Assembly: GCA_024138015.1 (NCBI GenBank)
Contig: JAMXBB010000007.1
Coordinates: forward strand, 87,611,418-87,675,417
Length of the DNA: 64,000 nt
Reading direction: 5' to 3'
From: Lumnitzera littorea
Lineage: Eukaryota; Streptophyta; Magnoliopsida; Myrtales; Combretaceae
Positions 1 to 12,781 of this stretch are shown here, piece by piece. Below the pieces are notes generated by a model, which saw only the letters and a list, made by a program, of their open reading frames with translations, was not told the DNA's origin and ran no database searches. Every line of letters begins with the position of its first letter. Positions within the stretch are counted from its first letter, which is position 1. The translations under genes were made by a program, and so were the position numbers.

Positions 1-1229
1 TACTTAACAAATACAAGAGCAAATATTATTTAGCTACTTAGTTTGATTTCCAAATTTATGCAAAGTCTAAGAAAAATACACTATGTAATAGCTAAGAGGA
101 TACTACGATATTTGCAAGGCACTAAAACTCATGGCATTCATTATATATGAAAGATAAGGATTTCAAACTCGTTGCATATATAAATAATGACTAGGCTGGA
201 TCTATTTATGACCAAAAATATATATCTAGATATATATTTTGTATGGGATCAAATAATATATCATGGTCATAAAAGAAACATAAAACAGGATCATTATCTT
301 CATTTGAAGTTGAGTATATAGCCACCATAGATGTAACATGTAAAGGAGTATGGTTAAGAAGAATTTTATCTAATTTAAGTCAAAGCCAACAAGCCTTTAC
401 AATTATTCATTGTGATAATATTCCAACTATTACTATGACAAAAAATCTAGCATTTAATGGAAGGACAAAGCAATTAAGTTTTGATTAGACTTGTGCAAGG
501 TTGGTTTCGAATCATGAACTGGCCCTGACTTAATCATAGGTAAGCCTAACTTGGCTGTTGAACCCCTTGGTTAGCCTAGCCTTGAACTGACAAGTTGGAC
601 CATCGGTTGAAGTGGCGATTTAGCCCATCGGTTTAAGGCTAGACTAAACCTTGAAATTGAAAAAATATATATAAATAAAATATAATATACCATACTATAC
701 ATATATACTATATATATAATGCAAACATACAATATACATACTATATATAATATATAAAATACTATATATATATATAAAATAAAGCATACAAATATATTGT
801 ATATATTATATATGGTATATAATAATTAATATACTATATATTATCCTATATATATTACACTATATAATTGGAGATTATTTTTTAATATACTATATAATTA
901 AGGGAAATTTAGGAAAGGAAAAAAATAAAAAAACTAAAACCCATGGTTCAAGAGTTGCTAAACTAACCCTTGAATCACTAGTTCAGTTAAATCGGCTTGG
1001 GCTAGTAGCCTTATGAGTTGGGCTTAGTTCAATCCAATGTTGGCTTTTGAACTGGCGGGCTAGTGATCACCTCTAGTTGTGACATCATTCTATAAGGAAC
1101 TTGATACAAGAAGGTGAAATTCAACTTAAATTTGTTAATATGATGGAGCAACTTGGTGATATATTTACTAAAGTTGTGATAGTAAAAAAAATTGAGCAAT
1201 TTGGAAAATTCCTTAGAATTGCAAATTAA
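1..1229 (+). pseudogene. Ty1-copia RT/RNase H C-terminal remnant, interrupted
   Basis: Degraded 3' part of a copia polyprotein. The reading frame opens with RKIHYVIAKRILRYLQGTK, the conserved linker between reverse transcriptase and RNase H. It continues through EVEYIA (RNase H catalytic neighbourhood) and HCDN to about 483, is split by a 585-bp insertion, and resumes at 1084 with HSIRNLIQEGEIQL and the GDIFTK motif, ending at TAA 1227-1229. The tryptophan of the usual D-W-A-G motif is a stop near 193, and another stop follows HYI near 150. The N-terminal two thirds of pol lie outside the window. RNase H identity rests on motif order; element family unknown. Confidence 0.8.
491..1075. mobile_element. 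Small non-autonomous hAT-like insertion
   Basis: This block separates two collinear parts of a copia RNase H frame, so it is an insertion. It is flanked by imperfect 8-bp direct repeats, gattagac (483-490) and gttgtgac (1076-1083), five of eight positions matching; 8 bp is the hAT target-duplication length. The right end, read inward on the minus strand, is TAGAGGTGATCACTAGCCCG, the form of many plant hAT ends; the left end ttgtgcaaggttggtttcga matches only loosely. The middle is TA-rich and non-coding. The insertion is clear; its hAT assignment is inference. Confidence 0.5.
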
Positions 1230-1648
1230 GAAGGGGTATTAGAATATAACTTGCAATTCTAGAAGTTGTTGGCATAAAAAAATTTGCTTCATTTTGAATT
1301 ATTTAATTACTAGTTTACAATGTAGCATCAATTTTACTTAAGATGAAGTTAGAACATATTAGCTTATACTTGTATTATATGTCACGGATAGTGAAGTATA
1401 TGCAAAGAATTATGTAGTACTTGTACACAATTTACAGTTCGATGCTTGATGCAGTTATTTACAGTTGTGATTCTTGCGTATGAAGGTAGCTTAGCGAAGA
1501 TATTATTGTCCTAATTTTATTGACCCTTGTTCCTATAAAAGGACATCATCATGTATGTATTAAAAAGAATATGAGATAGGATATGTTTGCATCTCAATTT
1601 TATTCCCACTTGCTCTTGTCATTTTGTATTATTGACCTCTTCTTCCTA
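1228..1648 (+). repeat. Copia polypurine tract and 3' LTR
   Basis: The purine run aagaagggg (1228-1236) follows the pol stop and is the plus-strand priming tract. The LTR then begins TATTAGAATATAAC, one change from the common copia LTR start TGTTAGAATATAAC. A promoter-like TATA box, cctataaaagg, lies at 1532-1542. The right end is uncertain because no second LTR is in the window for comparison; I place it near 1648. Confidence 0.6.
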
Positions 1649-1663
1649 GGGGTAAATTCATAA

Positions 1664-1708
1664 GGGGTGCTTGGCATATATTTCCATGTGAAGCACCCTG
1701 CCAAGCAC
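1664..1708. other. Short hairpin
   Basis: gtgcttggca (1667-1676) is the exact reverse complement of tgccaagcac (1699-1708), with a 22-nt loop. An overlapping alternative pairs gggtgctt (1665-1672) with aagcaccc (1691-1698). No gene or known non-coding RNA is evident. Confidence 0.4.
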
Positions 1709-4700
1709 TCTTTTCCTCTTTATAAATTGCAAGCACTTAAGGGTGCTTAGAAGTTATAGGTACCACATGAGGTGTTAGTATTTTCTGAAAATATGGTAGG
1801 CTTTTAGCCTAGGTGGGAGTGGGCTTTTATTTTCTTTTTAAAATCACTTGAAGCCAGCAAAAGTGCCATTAGGGATTTTCATCTCTTGCGTCAATGAATT
1901 TACACCTTGCTTCGAAAAAGACGTTGAATAACGTCTTAAATTGTAGAATAGCCACATTTTGAAATTTTATTTATTTATTTTTGTTGATGTAAAATTTTCT
2001 TATAAATAGTGATAAAATTGCATGAGTTTTATACTCCAAATTTACTATCACTTTACATGATTTTTAAAATGTATTTACTTCCAATTTGATATTAGCAGCC
2101 GAACCCAACAAATCTCCTAATTTTTTTTCCACTTTTCTTTTCATATGTTGCTATATTATCCAATTTATGCAGTTTTGATATAGTTATTGTCCATATTATT
2201 TTTTCAACTTATGTTCGTTTTAATTTAATTATTATCAGCGATAAATGGAACTTTGTATGCTATAATAAATCGTCCTTAGTTTATTAATATAATTTATTTA
2301 TCTATTGATGTGTACCTAATTTAGGAAACTTCAAGTTTTTTTTTCTTAATATTTCATTTGGTTATTACTCAAATATGAAAAAGCGATAATTTTTTTTGTC
2401 CATCTATGAATGCAACATACATGCGAAGACAACTCTTATTTTTTTTATTTTATTATGTTTTTTTTTAATTTTATGTAATAATAATATTATTAAAAATTGA
2501 TGGAAGAATTTTGCACCATTTAATATTTATGTTTAATATATTTTATGTATTATTTGAAAAGTAATGATAATATGGGATCTATAAAAGACTAAAAAAACTT
2601 GGTAAGTAACTTCCATTAAGTACTTCTTTATAAAGTAGAGAGTTATTTATAAATCTTGATAAGTGGAAAGCTGATATGGCAAATCTAAGTACTTCCTCTA
2701 AGTAACTCTTTATAAACATACTCTTAGGATTCACATTCTATTTTTGCACCCAACATTTTAAACCAAAAACTATACTATTATCCATCTTAGCATATTCACA
2801 AATAGCCACCATCATGATCCTTTAAACGTAACCATAGAACTACATATAGACCTTAACACATAGCCGAACCAATTCAAAACTGGCCCTAAACCAAAGATTT
2901 CCAAGCTAATTCTTGGACCTACAAGTTCACGGTCTAATTTCTAGACTTATTATAACAACTTAATATTTTTAAATTATAAAAAATTTTAAAATTAAAAAAT
3001 TGAGCTTAGTTATATAACCTTTAGTTGATTTTATGATGTAGTTGTTGAGAATATGTATTTATTTATATATAATCATATCCAACTTAACTTGTAATGTTAA
3101 CAATCTGGGACAAAATGTCTAAAAGTTACAAAAAAAAAAAAATTTAAAAACAAAAGTCCCTTATTTCTAAGACTAGCATTTTTTTTCGATAAAAGTCTAT
3201 ATATACAATAAATTAGACATGTTTTTAAACCATATTTATTCTTGTATTATTAATAGCAATACATTAACTACAATAAATAAGAAATAATATTTTCTTTTAG
3301 GGTTAGTTTAAATTTTCAATTTTATTTTTTATTTTACTTTATCTTCTTTCTTTCAATTCGTTCATTAAATTTTTTATATTTTCATTTTTTTCCTCTCTCG
3401 TGGGTCCAGCGCAAGGACCTGCCTTTGAAATCTCCTACCCACCAGTTCTTTAGATGGGTTGGACCCGTTTTTCCGATTTTAAACCGGGTAGGGGACTTAC
3501 AGCACTTTGCCTAGGTCTAACCACATGCATCCCTTAGTCCTTACTTTACACAAACCTAGTCAAAATTTAATAAATGGAAAAGACAAGAAAAGACCAAGGA
3601 AAAGCTAAAAAAAGAAAATAAATGATAAATTGAAAAAGAACCAAAAAATAGATTATTTTTCTGAAAAACAGAAGCAAAAAAATTAAAAACCAGAATAAAA
3701 AATAGAAAAGAAACAGAATTTTTTTTTTTTTCTATAAGAAACACAATTTTTATGATTCAATGGGCACTTAGGTGACTTAATGGATTTGGATAATTCATGA
3801 AAATTTTTACTTCTTTAATATTAATTTCGCCATTCATCCTATGATTAGCTAAATTCATAAAAGATGGACCAGTGCACAGATTAGAGCCCAAAATCCATGG
3901 AATGAATTTCAGTTCAAAAATTATTATTTATACATAAGCATTGTGTGTATGTATTAATTATAAAGGTTCGAAATCCACCTTTGCACAGATTTATATATAA
4001 TAGGTATGTTATTTTTAAACTTTTTTACAAATTTAGATTTAAACATTGTGACTTAGAAGTTATTTCCAATAGCTATTTTTTGCTTTAAAATTCGAGTTCC
4101 AAAACTCTTAATTTCCGATTTTCATATCAGACCAATAGCCTAATTGAAGTCGTTTTATCAATTCGATTTTACCTCTTTTTTTTCTTTTTCCCCCGACTTA
4201 GAACAGTGATGACTCCAAATATTCTTAAAGGTTTTAATTAAAGAAATATCATTTTTCCGACTCAAAAGAGATGACTCTAAACATTTTTATCGGTCCTACT
4301 TAGGTTGTTATCCTTGAAATTTTGGTGATGTGTGTCATGTGATTGGAACTTCATGGTATCAAAATAACAGTTAGAATTCCACTGATTTCGACAAACTTGA
4401 CAAAGAATACTTCACTGCTTACAAAATCTAAATGACTTATGCGTGGTGAACTTTGTAAGTTATTTATATGATTTCCAAGGAGGGAGGGCTTCTAATTGGT
4501 AGTTTTGGCCGCGCTAAGGGCCATTAAGTTGGGTAGGACGCGATGTAGGACAGTAGCAAAGCTTTTCATTGTGGAAACCAAGAGATGGATAGTGGTCTAA
4601 ATATTAATCAATATGTGAAAAATAAGCCCCGGAAGAAACATGTTCCATTTAGAAAGCATCAGTTTGGGGCACGCCATGTGAACGAGATGATTTCCACAAT

Positions 4701-7219
4701 AAAATGAGTCGTGTTATATATTGCATGGAATTTTGAAAGATTTCCATTTTCATGATACGTAAAGATAATGCTTTAGTGGTGGTAGTTTCATTGCATCAAC
4801 CTTGTTAAAAGAAATGTAGAAGTGGTGCTTTACCTTTATTTTGAAACATGGCGTGTTTATGACATAAGCAGTTAAAAGCCTAGCTCGCAACATGATATTG
4901 TATGGTCAAGGTCAGGGAGACATTACACGAAAACGGACCAGATTCACCCACTTGATGGGAAAAAATAAATAAATAAATAAAAAGACACAAAGTAAAACAC
5001 CGAATTCTCCGGCTAGGAACTCGATAGAAAAGATGAAGAACACTGGAGTTTCACTGGTAGCTTTGATGGTATCCTTTTTATCAAGAACAATCAGACCTCC
5101 CATGTCTGAAATGGAGTAGAAAACAATGCATTTACATGATTGGTATTTGTTCTATAATTCAGAACACAAGAGTCAATGATCTGCAGCAACTTTTACGATA
5201 AATTTCCTTACATTAGGTAGTAAAATATATGTGAAGACCCCCAACTAAATAAATAAAAGCGATAAGCTATTTTAAATATATAAACTAGAGAGCAAGCTGA
5301 GGAAATAAGAATTAATTAATGGATGATGAATAGAACCTGTTGCATGCGACAATAATATCTTCAAATTTTGCCATAACTTTTTAAGTTTAACAGTGAGATA
5401 TTAGCAAAAACTTCCTAACTCTGAATCGCGAAATCCATGAACTGATAAAATGGTTCTAAATGATATCTTATTAGAGAAAAATCATGTCCTAAAAAGCATT
5501 ATTACATAGAATGGATTTGACAGCATAGTACATCAGTAGTAATCTTATCCCCAATTCACTAACAAAAAATTATTTTACAACCTCAAAAATTTCTTCATAA
5601 CATCAAGTAGATGAAGCAATGAGCCTCAATAACAAACAGTGTGATTCTTTCGGAAGTTGAGTAGGATAATGTCATTTTTAAAGAAACATGTTAGCGCGCA
5701 ATGTCCAAACAGTTTCTTGTAGTTTCATTTCACCTTGAAAAGGCGTTTCATCAAACAGTTCAAATGCATTGCCATCTTATCTAATCTAACATCCTAATTG
5801 TCACTAAAGCAAGTGAAACCTTAATGCTGTGACACAACAAAAAAAAATTAGGATATATTACAAATATATCCCCCATATTTGCTTTACGTACTCTTAGCTT
5901 CTCTATTATGGAAGTTTAGACACTAAATTTTCACAAAAGTGCATTCTTATCCTATCTTACTATTTTATCTTTGATAAAATTATTAAATAAGAGCAAATTA
6001 CAGAAATGATGTATTTTTTTTTTTTTAATTTTTTGAATATATGTCATACTTCATGATTTTCTTAAAAATTTTTATTATCTTCTTCTGAGAGAAAGGCTTT
6101 AAAAGCATTTTCGTTATTTTCATAGCATTTAGAGAATATTTAATATAATTTTTTGAACTAAATAATCGGAGGGAGAGAATGAAATTAAAGGGGAAATCAC
6201 CTTTTCAAATGCTCGAATTCAAGGAAAGTTTTCTCTCGATTGAATAGAAATCATATGGAGAAAAATATTTGACACACATACATAGTTTTCCCAAAATATA
6301 TATATATATATATATATATTAAAATTTAAGGATCATATTGCATTTAAACATGCTTAAGAATATATTGAACTTTGGCAAAAAGAAAATATTCAATTAACTT
6401 TCTTTCGAGAATCATTTCTTCTGTTTAAATAAATATTTTACCTTTATTTTCTTTCCTCCCGACTCAACTGTCATTTTCCATTATGGCCAACAAAAATTTT
6501 TCATTTTCCATCTCTTTACTTTCTTTCTTTAATCCAATTTGTGGTTAAGTATCACATGTAGCAAGCAAATGAATTCCTCAACAGCTATTCAATTTTCACA
6601 TATGGAATTAATCAAATTAGTCGAAATCAAGTGCGTTAAAACTTGGTAGCGCTTTGCAATCACCCCACATTCAAAACCATATTATATCATGCGGTGGACG
6701 TGAAGCTAACTCAAATTGAAACATTATAGAAGAAAATTCTCAAGAAATACAAATAGAGTCGATGCCAAAAAAGGACACAGAGAAAGAGAGAGTACACCTA
6801 CTCTGTGGAGTGTGGAGTCCCCCAAAATCAGCTGCTATCTCTGATGGAACACCTACTGTTTGTGTACATACGGTGTGGTGGCATCGGTAGAGAGGCGACA
6901 GTTGCAGGTGGCAACACCGAAGTGGCGACTATGTTCGTGTGTTGCCTCTGGTTGGAGAAAGAGAGGGAAGGATTATGGAGAGAGAAAAAGGGAGAGAGTT
7001 ATACATGCAGTTAATTAAGACTTCTTCTAATTCAAAGTGTATTCCTAAACATCTTCAAACTATTTGCTAAACAATCTAATCTATTATACCTAGAACAAAA
7101 AAGTCATAAATTTTTGAGTTCTACCAATTCAAAAGTAGTCCAAATGAAAATTTAAACTCACCGACGAAATATTCAAAGCCGGAAACAACAAGTAGAAACA
7201 CGCTCCTGTCCCCGGTTCT
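1709..7219. other. AT-rich stretch without recognisable gene
   Basis: No reading frame here resembles a protein I know; the few open frames are short and follow A- or T-rich low-complexity DNA. It contains a perfect TA run at 6297-6320 and many homopolymeric A or T tracts. The last 100 bases before 7220 would be the 3' flank of the resistance gene on the minus strand. I see no convincing transposon ends. Confidence 0.6.
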
Positions 7220-9072
7220 TTATACCCAATATCGCCTTGCGATATCCACATCCACACTACATGAAGAGTCCAGGCTTTTGATCCCTTGAAGTTCCCTTAG
7301 TTTCTCACAGCCATGGATTTTAAGATCTTCTAAAGCTGTATATACGGAGAAACCTGGTAAACTCCCCAAAGATTTACAATTTTCAATTTCCAATTTTCTC
7401 AAAGACTTCAGTTGCTCAAGGCCTGAAATTTCTGACAGTTCATCTGCGTCCCCAATAAGTAAAGTCTTCAGGTTTCTGAGCTTTGAAAGATTCGGAAATT
7501 TTTCCATGAACTTGCATTTGCGGAGAGATAGGTCCTTCAAGGATGTCAATTTATCTATGCCTTCAACAGCACAAAGCTTCCGACAGTCATACAGATCTAA
7601 GTCTTTCAACGCCTTCAAGCCCGATATATCACCAATCTCTTCAAGAGATCTGCAAAAGCAAATGCAAAGTCTTATAAGGTGCCTCATGCAGCTAAGCCCC
7701 CTGATTGAAACTAACTTCTCACACTTAAATACTGTCATGCGGCATAGTGATTCTAACCCTTCCAAACCAGTGATTTTCGTAAGCATGGAACAAAACTTAA
7801 GGTTAAGCACAATTAGGTGTTTCAAGTTTGACAAATCTGCAATTTTTTTCAACATGGAACAGTTACGAATCCTTAGTTCCACTAGACCTAGGGGAAGCTC
7901 TGGAAGGTATTCAAGGTGATCGCACCAATCAATATCAAGCTTCCTGAGCTTATAATATGCCTTTTTATCTAATGAAAGGCTGCTAATGCTAAGACTACAC
8001 AATTCCAGCGTATTCAATTCAGGAAGAATGCCAAAATCATTGAAACCAACATTTGAACAGACAATTCTAAGTGTCTCCAGTTTATCCCACTTTCCAGTTT
8101 TCAACAATCTATTCACCCTCTCTACGTCGCTGCAAAATTCAAGATGCTTCAAGTCAGGTAAATTGAAAATATCTGGGAAGGTTTCCATTGATTTACAAGA
8201 AAATTTCAGGACAGTCAATCCAGAGGGGAGCTCAGGGAGGGCTTCAAGAAAGTCACAGTTTCTTAAATTTAGTGTATGGAGATTGGAAAGCTTAGAGATG
8301 CTCTGAGGCAAGACAACGATATGTGAACTCTGTAATTCCAGGCATTGCAATGATGACGATTCAGCAATCTCACTGAGCGGATCTGTTTCCGTATACGGAT
8401 ACGAGAGATCTAATGCCTTGAGATTTCTCAGTTTTCTAATGGTACTTGGTAATTTCTTTATTATATTTCCACTGAGAATAAGCACCGCTAAACTACCTAG
8501 GTCACCAATGGAATCGGGTAATGCCGTTATTCTTCCTATGCCTCTCAGGTGTAGCTCAGTTAATGATTTTAAATTCCCAATGGTTTCTGGAATCTTTGAC
8601 AACGAAGAACAATGAGTCAGTATCAGACTATTCAATCTCTCAAGAAATCCTATGGAGTCTGGGAGTTGAGTAAGATTTTTACACGAGGACAGTTGAAGTT
8701 TTGATAGAGATGTCAATTGATCAATTGAGCTACGACGGTGTACCAATGCATCACACCGATTGGCAGTGAGAATCTCAAGCTTTCCCAAAGAACCTTCGGA
8801 TATTGGAATTTTTTCTATAGAAGTATCATCAATGAGGAGCTCCTTTAATTCTTTCAGTTGACCAACCTCCACTGGTAGTTCTTTTAGTCGTTTGCATTCC
8901 TTAATATTAAAATTCCAAGTGTTTTGACGTCGCTGATCGATTGGTGAATTTTCTGTAGATATTTACATCCCTCAAGAATCAAAACCTCAAGCTCTGCGAA
9001 TGGTGAGAACTCAGGTGACTGGGTGAGGCGGATACAATGCTGGAGCCTTAGGACTTTCAGCTTCTTCGCCAC
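7220..9072 (-). pseudogene. TNL exon 4: leucine-rich repeat domain
   Basis: LRR solenoid of about twenty repeats with the LxxLxxLxLxxC pattern. The exon starts VAKKLKVLRLQHC after an AG acceptor at 9073-9074 and reads to an apparent one-base shift around 8901-8915, where LILRNAND runs into a stop while the neighbouring frame resumes KECKRLKELPVEVGQL. From there the frame is open for over 550 codons, ending at TAA 7220-7222 after IARRYWV. Internal phrases such as LPDSIGFLERLNSLILTHC and LPELPLGLVELRIRNC are typical TNL C-terminal repeats. Length is normal for the class. It is the best preserved exon and has only one lesion. Confidence 0.85.
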
Positions 9073-9144
9073 CTTGGAGAACATATAATAATGTTACTTG
9101 AGGAGCAACATGGACTGAATAAAAGTAAGCATGATATATGTTAC

Positions 9145-9432
9145 CTTGATTTGTTTCCAACCTCCCCATAGTTGTGTGACTTGACTATAAGATAAATCAA
9201 GAATAACTAAGTTTCTGGGACGGAAATTGGTCAGCATAAATTCTGAAGGGCAACCTTCCCATTCGAGCCATCTCAATTTTTGGAAAAGATGTCTAGAATC
9301 TGTATTAAGGATTGCATGATTCATCTGAAGGAACCTCAACATTGTTAAATCTTGGAAATGTGGACGCGTAAAGTGATTTCCTTCTGAACTTTCAGCTAAG
9401 TCAAGACAAAGTGCCTCAACCTTTTCCGTGCC
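9145..9432 (-). pseudogene. TNL exon 3: linker and first LRRs
   Basis: A 288-nt, 96-codon exon without internal stop. It begins GTEKVEALCLDLAE, typical of the segment after NB-ARC, and passes through MLRFLQMNHA, LRWLEWEGCPSE and RNLVILDLSYSQ to WGGWKQIK. It ends at donor gtaaca (9144). The intron to exon 4 is only 72 bp, while the intron to exon 2 is about 0.9 kb and non-coding. The frame is intact and in phase with both neighbours. Confidence 0.85.
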
Positions 9433-10326
9433 CTATCCATGAAAAGCTAGACATTTGAAAAAAATAGAAAACAACGAATAGAGGAAGCTCATTCTAAGGG
9501 TTCATCTACCAACGACCATCAGACAAATAAAAAAAATTCTACGGTTTTCTAAGTTAGATCATAGCAATCGAGTCGAACTACATGGCTTGAATTTTTCCTT
9601 TCTATTTTCGTTTTGATTTCTCAGTCAATAATAGTGGTGAATGACCACCCAACATAATCTACAATGAAATTTTTGGTAATGAGCAGTTGCGCTCACCCCT
9701 CCACTCTCTAGCCATTAGGAGTCACCATATCTCTATTTATGTTTTTCTTTTACTATATTCAGTTTATGCAATTCATTTTCTCTCTTATTTTTTTTTTTAA
9801 TCTTATTATCTTTTAGAAAAATATAAAATTAGGTTTGAAAACACATTTTAAAATAAAAAATTACTAAGTGCATACGGAGAAAAATTCATGGGTTCACCTT
9901 ACAATTGACCCTAAAATCTATTAAAAATTACGAATTACCCATCGTGTAGAGAAATCACTAATAGATCGATTTTGTTCCATAAGCAGCTAAGCACATATGA
10001 TCTATAGAATTGGAGAAAACCCATAGATGGAGTAGGCTGTAACAAAATACTTAAAAGTTATAAGAATAGCGTATCTCATCGAAAATATGTTTTATCAAAC
10101 CCTTAGTTGCTAAAAATGAGACGTTCTCACAGAGACCATACTCATCTGATACTCCTTTTTCTGAATTTTCAATATGGGCGGGACTGTAGAAGGTCCCTCT
10201 TCTTTTCCTTAATTCGTTTGATATAACAATGTAATTACATTATAATATTATTTCCATTTTCTCATAGCTAAAATAGCTAATAATTTCATAAGCATAAATT
10301 ATGGCATTATATTTTGTAAGCTTTAC

Positions 10327-11423
10327 CTGCATTCCTTGGACAACATCCCAAGCATCCTATAGACTCCACAATCTACTGCGCTGTCCAGGATTCTTGCGAC
10401 ATTCTTTACGTACAATTTCCCTACCAATATTTCTAAGTTTATCATCCATCCTCAGTTCATGATCCTTACCAACTTTCACAAGTGACTTGAGACAGAGCTT
10501 CAATTTCATATTCAGGAAAATACTCACAATCAGCCCACATATAGACAGCCTATTTTCTTTTTGTTTGAATTGGAAGACATGCTATGTCAAGAAATATTTG
10601 TTTCTGCTCGTAATTTAGTACACGATAACTTACTTTTAACTTCTCTTGCACCTTTTCATGTGGTATCTTTTTTAATTTCTTAAGTGTACCTTCCCATAAA
10701 ACTTTACTTCCACCATATAGGAAGGAACCAATAATCTCAATGGCTAAAGGAAGCCCTCCTGTTGTAGATACAATATCTTTAGAGAGACTAATATATTCAC
10801 CAACAGGATATTCTCTTCGAAATGCATGTCTACTAAATTGGAGAAGAGATTAATCAAAATCCATTTCCTTAAGTTCATAAATTGAGTTCACCTCAGGTAC
10901 GTTAAGAATATGTTTGTTCCTTGTAGTGATTATGACTATACTTCCAAAACCAAATGTTGCATCCTTTCCTACCAAATTTTTTAGTTGCATCCTGTCATCA
11001 ACATCATCAAGGAGTACAAGAACTTTCTTCCCTTCCAGTCTTTTATGTATAGTTTTGATTCCTTCATCTGCATTTGATATGTCTACCAATGTTTGCTCGG
11101 ATAATTCTAAGATGAGTTGCTTCTGTTGACTCAAGAGGCCATTCTGCTGTAAGGATGTTGCACGAATGTCCGCTAGAAAGCTACAATGTTCAAACTGCTC
11201 GCAAAGTTTATTGTAGATTGTTTTGGCTAGAGTTGTCTTGCCAATTCCTCCCATTCCATGAATCCCTAAAATATGAACATGGTTGGTATTGGCATTAAAG
11301 ATCCTCATTATGTTCTCAATATGATTATCAACTCCAACCAAATTATTGCTAACAACTAGATGAGCTTTCTTCAACTCAAGTAGGACCTTTCTGATGGCCA
11401 ATTTCACAAGCTCTCCCTCGTAC
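10327..11423 (-). pseudogene. TNL exon 2: NB-ARC domain
   Basis: Nucleotide-binding switch domain. Motifs in order: P-loop GIHGMGGIGKTT, RNBS-A FEHCSFLADIR, kinase-2 KVLVLLDDVDD, RNBS-B IVIITTRNKH, GLPL as TTGGLPLAIEIIGSFL, and RNBS-D IFLDIAC. The first disabling change is TAA at 10850-10852 just after KEMDFD. A TAG follows the RNBS-D region near 10550, and a frame change near 10480 precedes LRMDDKLRNIG, where the usual MHD motif reads MDD. A further stop interrupts LWSL-DAWDVVQ near the exon end. The exon closes GMQ before gtaaag, donor at 10326. Acceptor and phase match exon 1. The ATPase motifs are well kept, so loss of function looks later than exon divergence. Confidence 0.85.
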
Positions 11424-12557
11424 CTGTCAAAGTAATCAACTAGTATCACTGACACATCCTCATTAAAGAAACAACATAGATAAATTAGATTTAAGTGCAA
11501 TACATTCATTACAGGTACCAAATTTTACTTATCTCTTAGTTAGGTTTGTAATGAAAATATATGCCACGTAATTGGATTATTGTCGTGTAAGTAGTAATGG
11601 TAATGTGTAGTTTTTGAAAAATTATCATTCATGTGTTAGGATTTCATTAGCACTTATACACTATTAATTCATCAATATGGTGTACTGATACCATTGAAAT
11701 CTTTGTAACTAAAAACACAAGTGGTTGTGAAAAGGCAGCAAAAAGCCTATAAGTAGGCTTCATGCGGATCATATGTGCACACTGAAAATTACAAAGTTAC
11801 ACAAGATCAAGAGTGACATGGAGTACAAGAAAAAAAGAATAACAAGTTTGTCCCACCATTCTCGTCGTAGGAAATGTTGTTGACGGAGATCTTTTCAAAA
11901 ACATTTCTTCATTAGGGTAGCACCTTTATTCTTTTCTAGGTTTAAGTGTGCATTATGTGGGTCCTTTTTCTCCCCTTAGTGTTGCTTTCATTTTCAATTA
12001 GTACAGTTGACTATCCTTTTGTGTGGATTTTTCTTCGATCAGAGTATTCAATTTTCATTTTCTTAATAGAATTTTATATTTTCAAGGATCGATAATATCT
12101 AATTTCATTGTGAAAGATGTGTTTGTAATGTATTAGATCTATGACCTTCCTCTCTTTGATTTTTTTTTTTTGGTGAAATTTTCCCTTTCATTTGCTGTTC
12201 TAGGGTAGTATCTTGTATACTTGTGTACTATACTAGATTTCTTTATATTCTATAAATAAATGAATTTTCATTCCCCGAAAAAAAACGAAGAAAAAAAAGA
12301 AAAACCAATTGGACAAAATTTAATTTTGATAAGGTAACAGCGAGTGTTTTATAAATTTAATAAAGTAACTGGCCCATTTTCTCGATTCCATACTCCGTGC
12401 CACATGCAAGTGTCTAGGTATTTATCAGTGGGCCATTTTTTTTTTTTTTCTCATTCAGCCCACAGTTGTCACATCGTGCAAATTTTTCCACATGTAGTAT
12501 GTTTTTTTGCAGTCTAAACAAAGGAATTTAAACTATATTGATGAGATAACAAAATAG

Positions 12558-12781
12558 TCTGATACCATGTAAAGAAACTATCTATCAAAGATCTTAGTTC
12601 GAGAAACACTTACTGGTCGAAAGCAAAAACCAGTAATCGAATGTGCAGCAACAATAGAGAGAATGAGCAGTTGAAAAACAAAGAAGAAAGACGGAGAGTA
12701 TTTGGGAGAGTAACTAACTAACTGATTTCTGCAATCTGTACAAATATATATCCTCTGCTTGACACGTGTTATATACCAACA
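12558..12781 (-). mobile_element. Copia-type LTR with primer binding site, antisense in intron
   Basis: On the minus strand a 214-bp LTR runs from 12781 (TGTTGG...) to 12568 (...TTTACA) and is followed at once by TGGTATCAGA (12567-12558), the classic sequence complementary to initiator tRNA-Met. The TG...CA ends, the primer site abutting the LTR and a pyrimidine-rich 3' half all fit a copia or TRIM LTR. A CACGTG palindrome is present near the LTR start and another just outside it. No second LTR or coding region is visible on the internal side, so it is a fragment. Confidence 0.75.

Noticed and set aside
3556..3744. Phe/Ser-rich minus-strand open frame
   Set aside because: It is the complement of an A-rich low-complexity run; no domain or conserved pattern.
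6805..7014. 69-codon plus-strand open frame
   Set aside because: No recognisable similarity, no splice or promoter context, and the composition suggests chance.
7506..8615. Plus-strand open frames opposite the LRR exon
   Set aside because: Antisense shadows of the leucine-rich repeat coding frame.
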